Assembly: GCA_033064195.1 (NCBI GenBank)
Contig: JARBJD010000091.1
Location: forward strand, 62,001-126,000
Length of the DNA: 64,000 nucleotides
Source of the DNA: Blattamonas nauphoetae
Taxonomy: Eukaryota; Preaxostyla; Oxymonadida
Reading direction: 5' to 3'
Shown here piece after piece: positions 21,517 to 32,413 of the stretch (positions are counted from its first letter, which is position 1; every line of letters begins with the position of its first letter). The notes under the pieces are model-generated. The model searched no databases, was not told the origin of the DNA, and saw only the letters and a program-made list of their open reading frames with translations. Both the position numbers and the translations under genes were made by a program.

Positions 21517-22040
21517 TTACCAACGTGGATAACCGAAGGGTGGAATTCCGTATATTGGACCACCATAAGGGGGGTATCCATAGGGAGGTCTTCCATAAGG
21601 GGGATATCCATATGGTGGCCTTCCGTATGGTGGGTAACCATAAGGAGGACGACCATACGGTGGGGCAAATAGAAGTGACCCATACAAATCATCGAACTCG
21701 TGGCTCATCGGCGCAAATAACTGGGGCGAGAACATTCTACGGTACATTATGTCTCTTGGTGCATGGATATCATAAGTTTCATCGCATGGATCGGAGGTTC
21801 CAAAGACATATGGTTGTGAAGACCAGCCGGAAGAGTATGACGACATACGGCAGTTTGGGCCGCTCATGAACGAACTCCGAGCATGACCATACGGATCCTG
21901 AACGAAAATTTGTGTATTTTCTCGGAGACAACAAAAAGACAAACTGATTGGAACCGTTCCATTCCATGCATCTGTCCATCATCGTAGGACTGATAGCGTT
22001 GTCCGAAAATTTCCGAAAGGATGGATATTAAGATAATCAT
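21517..22040 (-). CDS. Secreted protein with tandem PPYG repeats
   Basis: Exon 21945-22040 and exon 21517-21897 join in phase across a 47-nt intron into 158 residues. The first exon starts [14 protein letters not shown], a likely signal peptide. The middle is polar with two cysteines; the last 48 residues are a tandem array built on a ten-residue unit [10 protein letters not shown], ending in PPFGYPRW. Proline/tyrosine/glycine repeats of this kind occur in extracellular matrix, adhesive and cell-wall proteins, where tyrosines can cross-link; that is inference by analogy. I know no exact family. The ATG chosen gives the leader peptide and a good splice. Confidence 0.7.
21535..21663 (-). repeat. 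Tandem 30-bp coding repeat (PPYG units)
   Basis: Read on the minus strand, about three and a half near-identical 30-bp units encode [10 protein letters not shown], followed by two degenerate 5-residue units ([10 protein letters not shown]). Such an array can change length by slippage, so copy number may vary between strains. Confidence 0.85.
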
Positions 22041-22277
22041 TACAAATTAACAATAATTTATGAATAAGGTCTCGACATGGACATGTCAAATCAATCTGAC
22101 TGTTTTGGTGGAATATTCACTTTATGAGTGTTCTTTCATCCTTTCTCGATGTATAAACTCAAAGGAATTCACTATAATCTCTTCATAACGATATTGTCAG
22201 TTTTCCTGGATCTGATCTGGTGTGATCGACACCAAAACCTCAAACCACAATCCATTTCGCACACCAATCATCAACGA

Positions 22278-23304
22278 ATGTTTAATTTACGAGATTATGT
22301 GTTTGCTAAGCACAAATACAAGTATTATCGTGCACAGATAGTGAAAATTAAGATTGAGCAGGACACCGCAAGTTACCTCGTCCATTATCCAGGCTGGTCC
22401 AAATCATATGATGTCTGGAGGAGTGAATCTGAACTTATGCCTATCAATCCCGATACAACTATATTTGTTGAGAAGCTACTTTCAGGGAAAGCAAGAATGT
22501 CGGACAAACAACTACTCACGCATCCACTACCTTCTATCATAACTCCAGCTGCTCCAGATCATTCACATATCAAAGTCGAACATTTAAGTATGAATTCTTC
22601 ATCCCCTTCTGCATATGTTGAATAGTCGCTGATAAATCAGCTTCACCATTCGAATCGTCAAGCAAATCTGTTCGAAACAACGAATTCGAGCCCCAATCAT
22701 CTACTGACACACCTTTCGCTTACCTATTCCCGAAGAATCTGTTGTTATTTATTGGGATGGAACCAATACGATTGGGATGCTCAAATGAAGTTTATTTTCT
22801 TCCTCGATCCCCATCGATTGCTCTACTGATAAAAGTATTTCTTGGAACTGTACCTGAGCCAAAAAGGTTCCTTTTCATTTGAGTGAATCATATGAATTCA
22901 GACATCTCTGGGAATCAACCCTTGAGAAAGTTACCATCAGCTTTTGTCACTATTGCAAAGCATTGCCGTACTCCACTGCTGAACGTCATCAACTCTCACA
23001 AATAATGGCCGATCACCAACCTGTCTTGCCTCAAACAACTTCCACCGATCAGCCAGAGGGTATGGAAGAACCAAATCAACCCCCAGATCCAACACAGCTG
23101 CTTTTCCTTGCAGAAATATATGGAGTCGAACATTTAGTGAGGTTTCTCTGGAAACTCCCGGAAATATTGGAAAACGAAGATTTGCTATTCTTTTCTCGAG
23201 CGAAAGTGAGAGTCTGCCTGAATGGCCTCTTAGAATTTATTAACATCTACCGCACGACTCTCTTTGTCGATTCTCTTGTTTTGGCTTCGAATGAAGAAGG
23301 ATGA
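22278..23304 (+). CDS. MRG15/MORF4L-like chromodomain protein, with apparent frame breaks
   Basis: The N-terminal exon (22278-22587) encodes a chromo barrel: FNLRDYVFAKHKYKYYRAQIVKI, then YLVHYPGWSKSYDVWRSESEL, matching MRG15 reader domains that bind methylated H3 lysine 36. A 38-nt intron (GTATGA...ATAG) follows. The MRG domain is recognisable: WNQYDWDAQMK, FLPRSPSIALLI, SFCHYCKALPYSTAERHQLSQIMADHQP and IYGVEHLVRFLWKLPEIL correspond to WLVDDWD, LPAKxxVDxIL, YKFERPQYAEILADHP and YGAPHLLRLFVRIGAML of human MRG15. However, the first, second and later blocks lie in different frames without introns of the usual kind between them, with shifts near T and A homopolymers. MRG proteins belong to NuA4/TIP60 and Sin3/HDAC complexes. 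The coordinates mark the span, not a clean reading frame. Confidence 0.7.
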
Positions 23305-23634
23305 AATTCCATTTCTCATCCTAACTATTCGTTATTGAACATCCATTCTTTCTTGTGTTCATTTCTCTTGTTTTCCCACATCAGTGGAAACACAACTGCT
23401 CGTTCAAAACAGCCGTACTCATTTGCCTGGTTTCCAGAATTTACTTATCTGAAATTATCAAGTCGTGAGCTTTGTGAGATGAGTCGAATCGATGCGCTCA
23501 TTCCGTGATGAAATCGGCCCAAAACGGCTTTAATGGTACCAAAAAATGTATTGTTTTGGATTGATAACATTTCAGAAAGCTAGAAAAGACACAAGACTTT
23601 CATGCAAAGCGTGCGTGACAAAAATGAAAACAAA
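23305..23634. other. Intergenic gap between converging genes
   Basis: The MRG-like gene and the TOG gene both end here, so this stretch holds two 3' ends. No open frame, RNA gene or repeat of note. Confidence 0.5.
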
Positions 23635-25861
23635 TTAAAAATCTTCTTCCTCATCCAAATCAGAAATCCCCGCTGCCTTGAGTGCTGCATCAAGCGAATC
23701 CTTGTTCACCCAATTCTCTGTTGTGACCATGTGCTTAATCGTCTCATTCGCCGCGTTCCTCACCGTGATCGATTTTCCATTCCTCGCGTTCGCAAGGTGC
23801 TTCAGAATAATGGGCAGACTGTCCTCCATCGCCGACCGGAGGACAGGAAACGTCGATCCAAGCACCGAAATCGCCCTCGCCTGGATATCAATCGACTCGT
23901 CCTCCAACAGCGGGATCAACGCATCCAGCAGACTTCCACAGCCAAGCGCGATGTTTCGTGGGACTTGGATTGTGTCTGATGAGGCGTGTGCGTGAGGGCG
24001 AGAGAGAGTGGATGTCTCGGTCGGGTTGGCGAGAAGATAGGCAGCGTAGCAGATGGTTGGAATCGGGATTGTGTTCAGGAGGTTCTCAAGTGTCCCCAGA
24101 CCTTCCAGTTGTTGGAGCATTTCAAAAGAGCGGAGATCAATCATCATATTGTCAACTGACTGAGCAAGGCTTCTTGACACCTCAACAACAGAGATCGATG
24201 ACCTTCTGACCGGATCCAAACCCCCCCTTCCATCCCCCGAGCTAGAAACTGATTTTTTGGACCGACGAGAATAGGTAAGTCGAGATATTGGTTTTTGTGG
24301 TGTGTTGATTGGTGATGTGGGTGTTGAATATGGGTGTTGAGTGATAATTGGGTACTCTTGTTCTCCAGTCGATTGCCTGCGCATTATCGGTGTTTGCATC
24401 ATCATTTCGTTTTCAATGGAGAGTGGTCGTGATAAACTGTTCATATCATCTCGTTTTTGGGGTTTTTCTCGTGAAATGACAGGCGTAGTGGGAGTTGGAG
24501 TGGAGTTTTGTGTGTCTCCACTTTGAAGGCGAGTTCGCATGCGAAGAGAGCGAGGCGTTTTTGGATCCGATCGGGAAGAGTCACGGGTAGATGAGGGAGT
24601 GAATGAAATGGGAAACGCAGGTTCTGAAGACTCGAGTTCATGCTGCGAGAAAGAATTGTAATATGTCGAATATGAACTCATATTTTGAAGTACTTCTTTT
24701 GATATTTTCACAAACTGCTGTGCATCCTCAGTTTTAGTGATATATCGTTTTGCCCATGTTGATACAGGCTCTCGACCTGGCTGATGAACATTGTCTTGGA
24801 CTCCCTGTGTTCTTCGAAGAAGTTCACAGAGACCACATCTGGCTTCTTCGCGACATTCACCCGAAGCATCACTTACACCCTTCCAGATGATTGTGAGAAT
24901 CGAACCAAAGTCACGCCAAGCAAAAAGATCGGTAGAGAGGTTTGTGGAAAGAACTGGAGAGCGACCAAAGGCTGGAGATGAGGAAGCCTTGGAAAATTTG
25001 GGGGTAGGTGGTGGACTATCGACAAAAAGTGGAAATTGTGCTAAAGAATATGCAATAAAACGATAACAACGAAGCTTTACAGGGACAGCTTTAGACGACT
25101 GGAAAGGAAGGAGTTTCAGAACAATTTTTGCAAAAGATGTGGGTGAATGTGTGGTGAGTTCAGGAGCGTGGGGATGAGGATACGATCGATGATAAATTGC
25201 CCCAAGCACAGAATCCACTCCAGTTGTGATGAAGTCTTTGGAGTCTAACACTTTTTTCATGACGCAGCGGAGAACAAGGTCGACCTCTGCTTCTAAGAGT
25301 CGTCCAAAGATCAAAAAGATTTCAGCTGTAGCTGCAAGAGCATTTCGAGAAAGCGAAGAACGAAGATTAGCTATGAGATTGCATAACGAAATCATAAGAG
25401 GATGCAGATGGTTTCTAAGATCGCCAGGAAATTGTCGTGCAATATTAATCAGTTTGACAATTCCGTCATTTTGGTCCGTCCATTGCTTACTTTCGGTTTG
25501 TTTCAAGGCGTTCCGAATTTCGGCGTCAGGTGATTGTGACAACATAACTGTGACAAATGAAACATTTGGATCGATTGGGAAATAGAGAATCGGTGTAGGG
25601 CGAGATGGGAAGGGAGATGTGTCGTCGAGAGATTCACTTTGTTCAGTGTCTGTGTGGGCTGGTGTTTTGACAATCATACGACGACTTTTCAAGTTCCGTC
25701 GGAGGAGAGGAGATGTTTCTGGTCCACCTCGTTCCGATTCAGTCATCTGGGTCCGTGCACGAACAGAAGCGAGGATTGTCGGAGCAGGTGTCTGAGAATG
25801 TGAAAGAATACGAAACGCTGATTCTGGAAGAAAAGCAGACTGCATCAATCTCACCAGACAT
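23635..25861 (-). CDS. TOG-domain protein, TOGARAM/CLASP type
   Basis: The best start is a 7-nt exon (25855-25861, ATG TCT G) joined by a 31-nt GT-AG intron to 25823, giving MSESAFRILSHSQ; the alternative is the unspliced ATG at 25845. The protein has about 730 residues. A TOG/CLASP-N type HEAT array spans roughly residues 95-350 (KQTESKQWTDQNDGIVKLIN, then RSSLSRNALAATAEIFLIFG and VDSVLGAIY), a serine/threonine-proline-rich linker follows, and a second HEAT region fills the last 180 residues (IDIQARAISVLGSTFPVLRSAME). TOG domains bind tubulin; TOGARAM proteins act in flagellar or ciliary axonemes and CLASPs at microtubule plus ends. The C-terminus is acidic (SDLDEEEDF). Which of the two groups it belongs to is uncertain. 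Confidence 0.75.
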
Positions 25862-26176
25862 CATGGAAAGAGACAAAGTAGTTTACGATGAGCTGAGTCA
25901 GAGAGACAGAAATAGAGAAAGAGGTTGTGAGAAATCGATAAGTCTGAAAAATCTTCGGAAATTTAAAGAAAGAATGGATTAAAAACAAATAGCTATTATC
26001 AAACAGATGACGCAATGGCTGATCACAGATTAATGTTTGTGACAGTCCATCGATCAAACCCATCATGATAAAGAAACAGTTGTAGCCATCGTTAATTCAG
26101 AGACAGATGGAATAATCAGCAAGTTTCTGTGAAATGAAAAAGAAAAACCAAAACAATTTTTGAATAAAGAGTAGTT
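25862..26176. other. Intergenic gap
   Basis: Spacer between the start of the TOG gene and the stop of MRE11, both on the minus strand. A/T-rich, stops in all frames, no recognisable site. Confidence 0.5.
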
Positions 26177-29100
26177 TCAATCATCGTAATCATCCTCATC
26201 TTCCCAAGTCTTCTTTCTCATCGTTCTTTTGAGAGGTCTTCGTTCAGCAGCAGCAACCTCCTCATCAGATGTTGCTGTAAATGTGAGAGATGCTGATGCT
26301 GCAGAACGAGCCGTACTCTTTGCCTTAGCCTTCGATTTCGCCTGAAGAATCGACCAGTACGATGAGACAATGCATTCAGCACATCAAAACACAAACCTTT
26401 GCTTTTGCAGAAACTTTGACACCTCCAACGACCCCATCGCCGCCCTCAAAAGCAACCGAAGATGGGGCCTCGCCAAGATAGTTGGGCATTGTCGGGAGAT
26501 CAGCCAACGCTCGCTAAGAATGTGACGAGATTTCTTAAAAATGGGTGAATGGCAAACCGTGTCGAGCTGGACCTCTTCCTTGTCCTTCCAATCCTCATCG
26601 TCTTGGGCAGAGCGTGACGCTGCGAGGATGCGGAGTCGTTCGGTGTTGTGCTGGGCAGCGAGGATGTTGTCGATTGTTGTGCTGAGCGCAGTCTTCTCTT
26701 CCTTCTCAACGAAGTGTGAGAGGGACTCGACGAGCATCGCGGCAGGAAGGACATTCAGATTGGTCTGGAGCGAGGAGAGGAGAGAAGAGTACAGATGACA
26801 GGGAGAAACGACAACTTAAAAAAAGAAGGAAAGATATCTGTGTGAATAACACACCAACAACGGCATCAGGAAATCTTCCACCTTCACACTCACTTCCACC
26901 CTCTCCCTCCTCTCCACATCCACAAACCCATCCTTCCCAATCCTGTCCATCACATCTTCAGTCATCCACTCATCTCCCCCTTCCGTCTTCTCCATCTTCC
27001 CAATTCCCTCGTCCTTCGTTTTCGCTCGATGACACAGAAGAATCTCGTGTGGGTTTGCCACTGTCTTCGCGTAGTATCGTCCGATTTGGGTCAAACCGTT
27101 TAATTTCTGCGACTTGGCGTGTAGAACGATGAGGCGGATGAGCGGCTGGATAGGTGGAGAGAAGAGAGTCAGAGTCGATGGAACGCTGGGTTGGTAAGAC
27201 GACGGAAGAGACGACGCTGAATTCTGGGCCGATTGTCCACTCCGTCGTTGTTTCTGTTCCAATTTGAGCATCCTCTGTCTGTCCTGTCTGATTCGAGTGT
27301 CTCGAATCTCTTCGGCCTGCCGAAGAAGAACATCCACTCCTTGTGTCTGGATCTTCTCCAGCACCTGATCGTTGTTCGAGCACATCGACACATCGACTTC
27401 TCCCATCACAAACACCCTCGTGCTTTGAAGTGGGATTGCCTCCACATGTCGATACACTCGCCATTGTGATTGGGGATCGTTGGTTCCACCTGGAGATGGT
27501 TGGTCTGGTTGATTATCTGTTCTGATGTCGATTTCGTCGTCCTTCATCATCGTCGGAGCTGAAACATCAGGAGGCGCGTTCATGTCGAAGCGAGGTCTAT
27601 CGAAGATGGAGAGAAGGATGAGTAATGACAACTTGAGACACACCGTCTGCAGACAGACAGAATCGCACAATGCTTCTGTTTCGTCTCGCCTGGCTGATGT
27701 TGCGTCACTGTCGTGCTTCCCAACTGAAGAACTTCAAACCCTCGTTCGGCATTCAGACTGGGCGACGGGATGCTTTCGTGTTCATGCCCCCAAACAACAA
27801 AGTCTTAAAACTATAAATCTGAGAGATTGAGAAACAGACCAAGAAATGCTGGTAAGAATGACTCTGGCAGCATGTTTTTCAGTTGATGGGCTGTTCGGTT
27901 CTGGTGGACCACAAACAGATTGAACCAATCTTGTGATCGAGTCCTTCTGATCGCATCATCTCTGTCTTCCCTTCCCCTTCCCTCTTCCTCCCCTCTCATC
28001 TCCTCTCTCCTCCTTCTCTCCTCATTCGCATCTTCTGCAAAGAAAGGGTCATTTTGAGTGTCCGGCCGACGCCAGCTGACTCTCTCCTCTCTCCACACAC
28101 GAAACAACCGCTCGTCTTTCAGATGGCCCAGACAGTACATTGCAAGTCGAGTCTTCCCCTTCTCAAACAGCACAGGAGTAAGCAGGATGGAGTCAACTCG
28201 ATCCTGCTTTCCAAGATAGTTCAGAAAGAGTGACGATGAGAGGATGTCCAAGGGCGAGAGGGAGACGGAGAGAGATGAAACAGGAGCTACAGGCTGTGGT
28301 GTTCGTGTAATCTGTCTGAAATGAGTGTGATTTGAGAGAGAAGAACAAACCGTCTTCGAGACGTTGATTGAACATTATCATCTTCCCCATCATTCAAGTC
28401 AACAGTCACTACAAAGATAGAAGTTTGATGAAAAACGAGTGCAGGAAGATACCGCTCTGCGCAGTTGAAGATAATGGTGCTGGGGTTGTTGAAAAAGGTC
28501 CAGTTGGATCATCATGATTCCCATGGATTGAAAAGACGGGCAAGGAGATGTTGATGTTGGGTGACAGAAAGTTTGGGCCTGTAAACAAGAGATTGATGGG
28601 TAAGACAATCAAAAACACATAGAAAGAGGAATAAACACAATGGTAATGAGAATAAACCTTCTGGGCTATTGTGAAATGTATCTTGATTCCATCCCAAGAT
28701 TCTAAAACGGATTGGATTATCTCCAAGAACAAATCTTCTAAGGAGTGCCAAAGTTCTGTTTAGAACAATTCTAGATGGCTTGTTGTGATGGAACAGATCT
28801 CCTCCTAGTAGAAGAAAGTCAACCTATGACGAGATCATGAAGAAAATAATATTAAGGCGAAGATCACGGAACAATGGATATAAAATGAAGATTGATAGAG
28901 AAGATAAGACGTTAAGAAAAAAGAGGAATCATAAAGAGATCTCTTTCACAGAGTTTGTGTGATGAGAACGACCACGCGAAATTCGTTTGATGTATTGTTC
29001 AAAGAAGTGTATACACTCAATCAAACGTGTGTAAACAGTTGTCGGACATACGTCACGTTCTTGGGCAATCGTGAGAGTCTCTTCAAAGGCAGCAAATGAA

Positions 29101-29204
29101 TCATCACAGCGAACAGGATCGTCCTCGTAGATGCCAAGATGTTGATCTGTTGCAATGAGGATTCTGAGTGTATCTTCTGGTGGGAAACCAGCAATTTCGT
29201 TCAT
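26177..29204 (-). CDS. MRE11: MRE11 double-strand-break repair nuclease, many exons
   Basis: All phosphoesterase motifs of MRE11 can be read in order on the minus strand: ATDQHLG (exon 29052-29204), [14 protein letters not shown] (exon starting 28824), [24 protein letters not shown], and VVWGHEHES. The capping domain follows, then a C-terminal region that is acidic and basic-rich and ends [13 protein letters not shown]. The protein forms MRE11-RAD50 complexes that resect DNA ends in the nucleus. Introns are variable here: the first is 227 nt (28825-29051), the longest I could define in the window, while others are below 100 nt. An insert rich in glutamate and arginine ([17 protein letters not shown]) lengthens the loop just before the HQNR motif. 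Exact 3' exon boundaries between about 26380 and 26820 were not all resolved. Confidence 0.9.
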
Positions 29205-29477
29205 CTCTCACGGTTGAGAGGACGGTCTCAGTGGGGATCCTCCCAGAATGAAACTTGACTCTTCTGTTTAAAACTCAATTTGACAAAAACAGAAATAAAA
29301 ACGAAAATTCACGAAGAAAAAATGAGTGAGATGTGCACGGAAATTAGTTGTGAAAAAAATGAACAAGAATTTCCGCTAATCCATCGCAGTTTGGAGTTCT
29401 CATCACAACATTTGCCTCAATCTCTCAGAAATAAACTATAAAGTCCTATTCAACACTCCCTCCTCTGAGATCCTGTC

Positions 29478-32285
29478 TCACGGAGCTTTTCCACCTCTTA
29501 CCAACAAGAATGAATTTCGTACAGGGAGAGGATCAACCCTTTTCGTCTTTTGTGGAAAGATCAAAATGTGGGCCGGATAGTTCCGCGAGTCTGTCTTCAG
29601 ACTTCGAGGAGTATTGAGACCGACAAGCTCACGAGTAGACGACCGTCGTTGTGAAAAATTTGGTGTTGTCCGATTAGATTGTGGGTCACTTTGGAGATGT
29701 CGCTTGACGATGTGGACATGTTTGATGGAGGACGGAGTTTTCACACGTTGGGAGGATGTTGCGGGTCGTTGGAGATGGACTGGAGGAGAACCTGTTCGAG
29801 GTGATCTTGTCGTTGGGGAGACTGCGACAGAGAGGTCGGAGGTGTTGTGTTGGGTGGATGAGGTCTCTGGGGATGGTCGAGGAGTGAGGATTTGTGGAGG
29901 AAAGATGATTGGAGGGATAAAGAGAGGATCGGTGCTTGTCACCAGATTCGGTGTGCGTGGTTCTTCTGGCGAATCGACAGAAGTTGGAATGATCGTCGCT
30001 TCAATCACTTCTTCTTTCTGAATGTCCTGCGAGAGATTGGGAGATGGGGCTGGTCGACATGGTGAGGTCTGAAGCGAGAGTGTCTTCACTGAGAGTGGTT
30101 CGCTCTCTCTCTCATAGTCATCATAAGATTCCTCTGTACTTTTGAGAGGAGAAGAGAGAACGACATTTCCTGGTGTCTGTGGAGGCGTCTGAGACAAAAA
30201 CGTCTCCATTCGAGAGACATCCATCATTTCCGTCTGGTCCGTGCTTTGCGGTTCAAGAATCACAACACTCTGACTGAGATTGAGTTGTGGGGAGTCCTGT
30301 TGATTGGCCGAACCAGACGGCTGAATGACTGGCTGAGGCGTGGGTGTCGTGATCGTGACGAAGCTCCCAAGCTCCAACACACTCGACGAGTCCAGCGAAT
30401 CCTTTTCCTGCTCCAACCCATCCTTTCTCCGCTCTCCTCCCGCAAACATCGACAGACGCGGCATATCTCGGGTCCACGGTCGACCAGGGAAGGCTGTCTG
30501 GCCGGGGATCGACAATTCTTCCTCCGGTTGCTGTTGCGCTCGATGAGTTCTATTCATTTGCTGTTTGGAGACATTTTCCAGTTGGGCATGTGCAATTTGC
30601 GTCTCAATTTCACGTCCAGGAAAGAGCGAATTTCGGTTTCGGAATGATCCACGGAGCATGATTGATTTGTCGTCGAACAACGTGGGATATGCCTTCGCGG
30701 TGGACGGTCGGGGTCTCTCCTCGCTTCTTGCGACTCGTCGAGCTGTCATTGTCCTTTGTCGTGACAGGCGGTTCGGATCATCAGGGTTTAAATCCCAGTT
30801 TTCGGCAGTTCGAATTCGTTCTCGCATTCCATCAAGGTTGAGATCTGAAGTTTCCGCAGTCTCCCATTTCGTGATTAGAGCATCGTATTTCTGCTTAATT
30901 TTGATGTGCTCAGCGGAAAAAGAGTAAAGAGGGAGATTTGTTTGTGTTCGACTGACTTCGACTCGTTTTGTGTCGAAAGCATCGACAAGATGATCACCTG
31001 AGAATTTGAGAGGGTGTGGAAGGGATTGGTGGGCTTGAGGGGATACCCGAGGAGAATGATTAAATATTGGGGGAGAGTTAAGAAATGAAGATGAAGTTCG
31101 AGAGATTTGCGAAGGAGAATTCAATCGATGGAGTGATCGATTTGAATATGGGGATATCCCTGGGGATTCTCGTCCAACATGATGACCAATCGATGGCGAA
31201 TCAATGGCCTTTAGAATAGGTGGTGAGAACGATCTTTGAGGTTGGTTATGATCAGATGATTCGACATCCTGATTGTCTGTTGATCGTCTGGTTGAGTTCA
31301 ATGAACTGGAAAAAACATCGTCATGTGTAAGTGATGTAACAGTTCGTTCTGTCGGAGTTGGACCATTATCATCATAATTGTCAGTTTGAGGACGGAGAGA
31401 AAATGTGTCCTGTTGCACTCTTGTCTGTGATTTTGACGGAACATGGGACGATATATCATGAACCAATGATGGCTGTGGGGTTGAACTTATTTTTGCCGAT
31501 GATACTTGCCTCGTTCTCTTGTTTTGAACTTGTCTTTCCTTCTGTCGACGATTCAGTTCCAGAGTCATCACTTTCTCCTGAATATTGGTCAAGAACTTCT
31601 GTCTCTTCTTCACATTTTGCGAGCGACTTTCTTGAAGAGTTCGCGTCGTATTTCTCTCAGCTTCGAAAGGGTCATGTGACTTGAGGTCTCTAGTCCACGT
31701 GTTTCCGATTGTACGTCGATCCCATTTGGTGGATTGTGAGAGAGCACCTCGGTTAGGGGAATTAGAAATTGGACGTTGACTGTGAAGAGAAATTCTGGTG
31801 GTGCTGGGAGTGAATACTGATCGTTGAGATCTTTGAGACGCTTCGGTGCCAGGCCTTTGCCGAGACACTTCGGCAGTTTGCGGACGTTGAAGAGTTGTGA
31901 GGTTCAATTTCACCAGAGGAATACTCGGGGTCGGTGTTGGTGGAATCAATGATGAACTTGTTGAACTAACTCGAGATTCCGGACGCGAAACCGGTGCTGA
32001 ATGACGGGTCCGATAACTTTTTTCCTTGAAAAGAGCTTCTGACGAAAGAAAAGAGTTTGATGGTGGAATTTGAGTGGATTCTTTTGATGGGATCGAAATT
32101 GACGTAGAAACAGGAGTAATTGATGCCGAAGCACTTACTGGTCGGTTTACTCTTTTTTCTATCGGGAAGTATCTTTTGCGTTGGCGGGATGTTTGAGATG
32201 GGGGCTTGTGAAATGATGTGAGTACTGTTGATTCTGTTGGGAGGTCTAACGACTGCCTGAATCTGGCTAAAAGATCTGAATCCAT
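29478..32285 (-). CDS. Long, mostly disordered basic protein
   Basis: Single open frame of 935 residues beginning MDSDLLARFRQSLDLP. Composition is dominated by serine, threonine, proline, arginine and glutamine, with many RPxTA/RPxSA-like and TP motifs (for example RPRPSTAKAYP, SPRTGSPP, TPSS). A short more ordered segment at about residues 455-515 contains IKQKYDALITKWETAE and WDLNPDDPNRLSRQRTM. Such proteins in flagellates are often microtubule- or cytoskeleton-associated, but that is only analogy. No enzyme or known domain. Many SP/TP sites suggest regulation by proline-directed kinases. It starts 128 bases from the divergently transcribed CDC50 gene. Confidence 0.75.
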   Translation of the reverse strand: MDSDLLARFRQSLDLPTESTVLTSFHKPPSQTSRQRKRYFPIEKRVNRPVSASASITPVSTSISIPSKESTQIPPSNSFLSSEALFKEKSYRTRHSAPVSRPESRVSSTSSSLIPPTPTPSIPLVKLNLTTLQRPQTAEVSRQRPGTEASQRSQRSVFTPSTTRISLHSQRPISNSPNRGALSQSTKWDRRTIGNTWTRDLKSHDPFEAERNTTRTLQESRSQNVKKRQKFLTNIQEKVMTLELNRRQKERQVQNKRTRQVSSAKISSTPQPSLVHDISSHVPSKSQTRVQQDTFSLRPQTDNYDDNGPTPTERTVTSLTHDDVFSSSLNSTRRSTDNQDVESSDHNQPQRSFSPPILKAIDSPSIGHHVGRESPGISPYSNRSLHRLNSPSQISRTSSSFLNSPPIFNHSPRVSPQAHQSLPHPLKFSGDHLVDAFDTKRVEVSRTQTNLPLYSFSAEHIKIKQKYDALITKWETAETSDLNLDGMRERIRTAENWDLNPDDPNRLSRQRTMTARRVARSEERPRPSTAKAYPTLFDDKSIMLRGSFRNRNSLFPGREIETQIAHAQLENVSKQQMNRTHRAQQQPEEELSIPGQTAFPGRPWTRDMPRLSMFAGGERRKDGLEQEKDSLDSSSVLELGSFVTITTPTPQPVIQPSGSANQQDSPQLNLSQSVVILEPQSTDQTEMMDVSRMETFLSQTPPQTPGNVVLSSPLKSTEESYDDYERESEPLSVKTLSLQTSPCRPAPSPNLSQDIQKEEVIEATIIPTSVDSPEEPRTPNLVTSTDPLFIPPIIFPPQILTPRPSPETSSTQHNTSDLSVAVSPTTRSPRTGSPPVHLQRPATSSQRVKTPSSIKHVHIVKRHLQSDPQSNRTTPNFSQRRSSTRELVGLNTPRSLKTDSRNYPAHILIFPQKTKRVDPLPVRNSFLLVRGGKAP

Positions 32286-32413
32286 CGCATAAACAAAATG
32301 ACAACGAGAGTGGTGAATCTATGGAAGGATTAGAGTTCAGTTCCGGGGACGAGACCGGTGAAAACGTTTAAAGCTGGTTTGATCCAAGTTCACATCCATA
32401 TTTTGACCAAACG

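Noticed and set aside
21535-21663. Regular 30-bp repeats resembling a CRISPR-like array
   Set aside because: There are no spacers; the repeats are contiguous, coding and belong to the PPYG protein.
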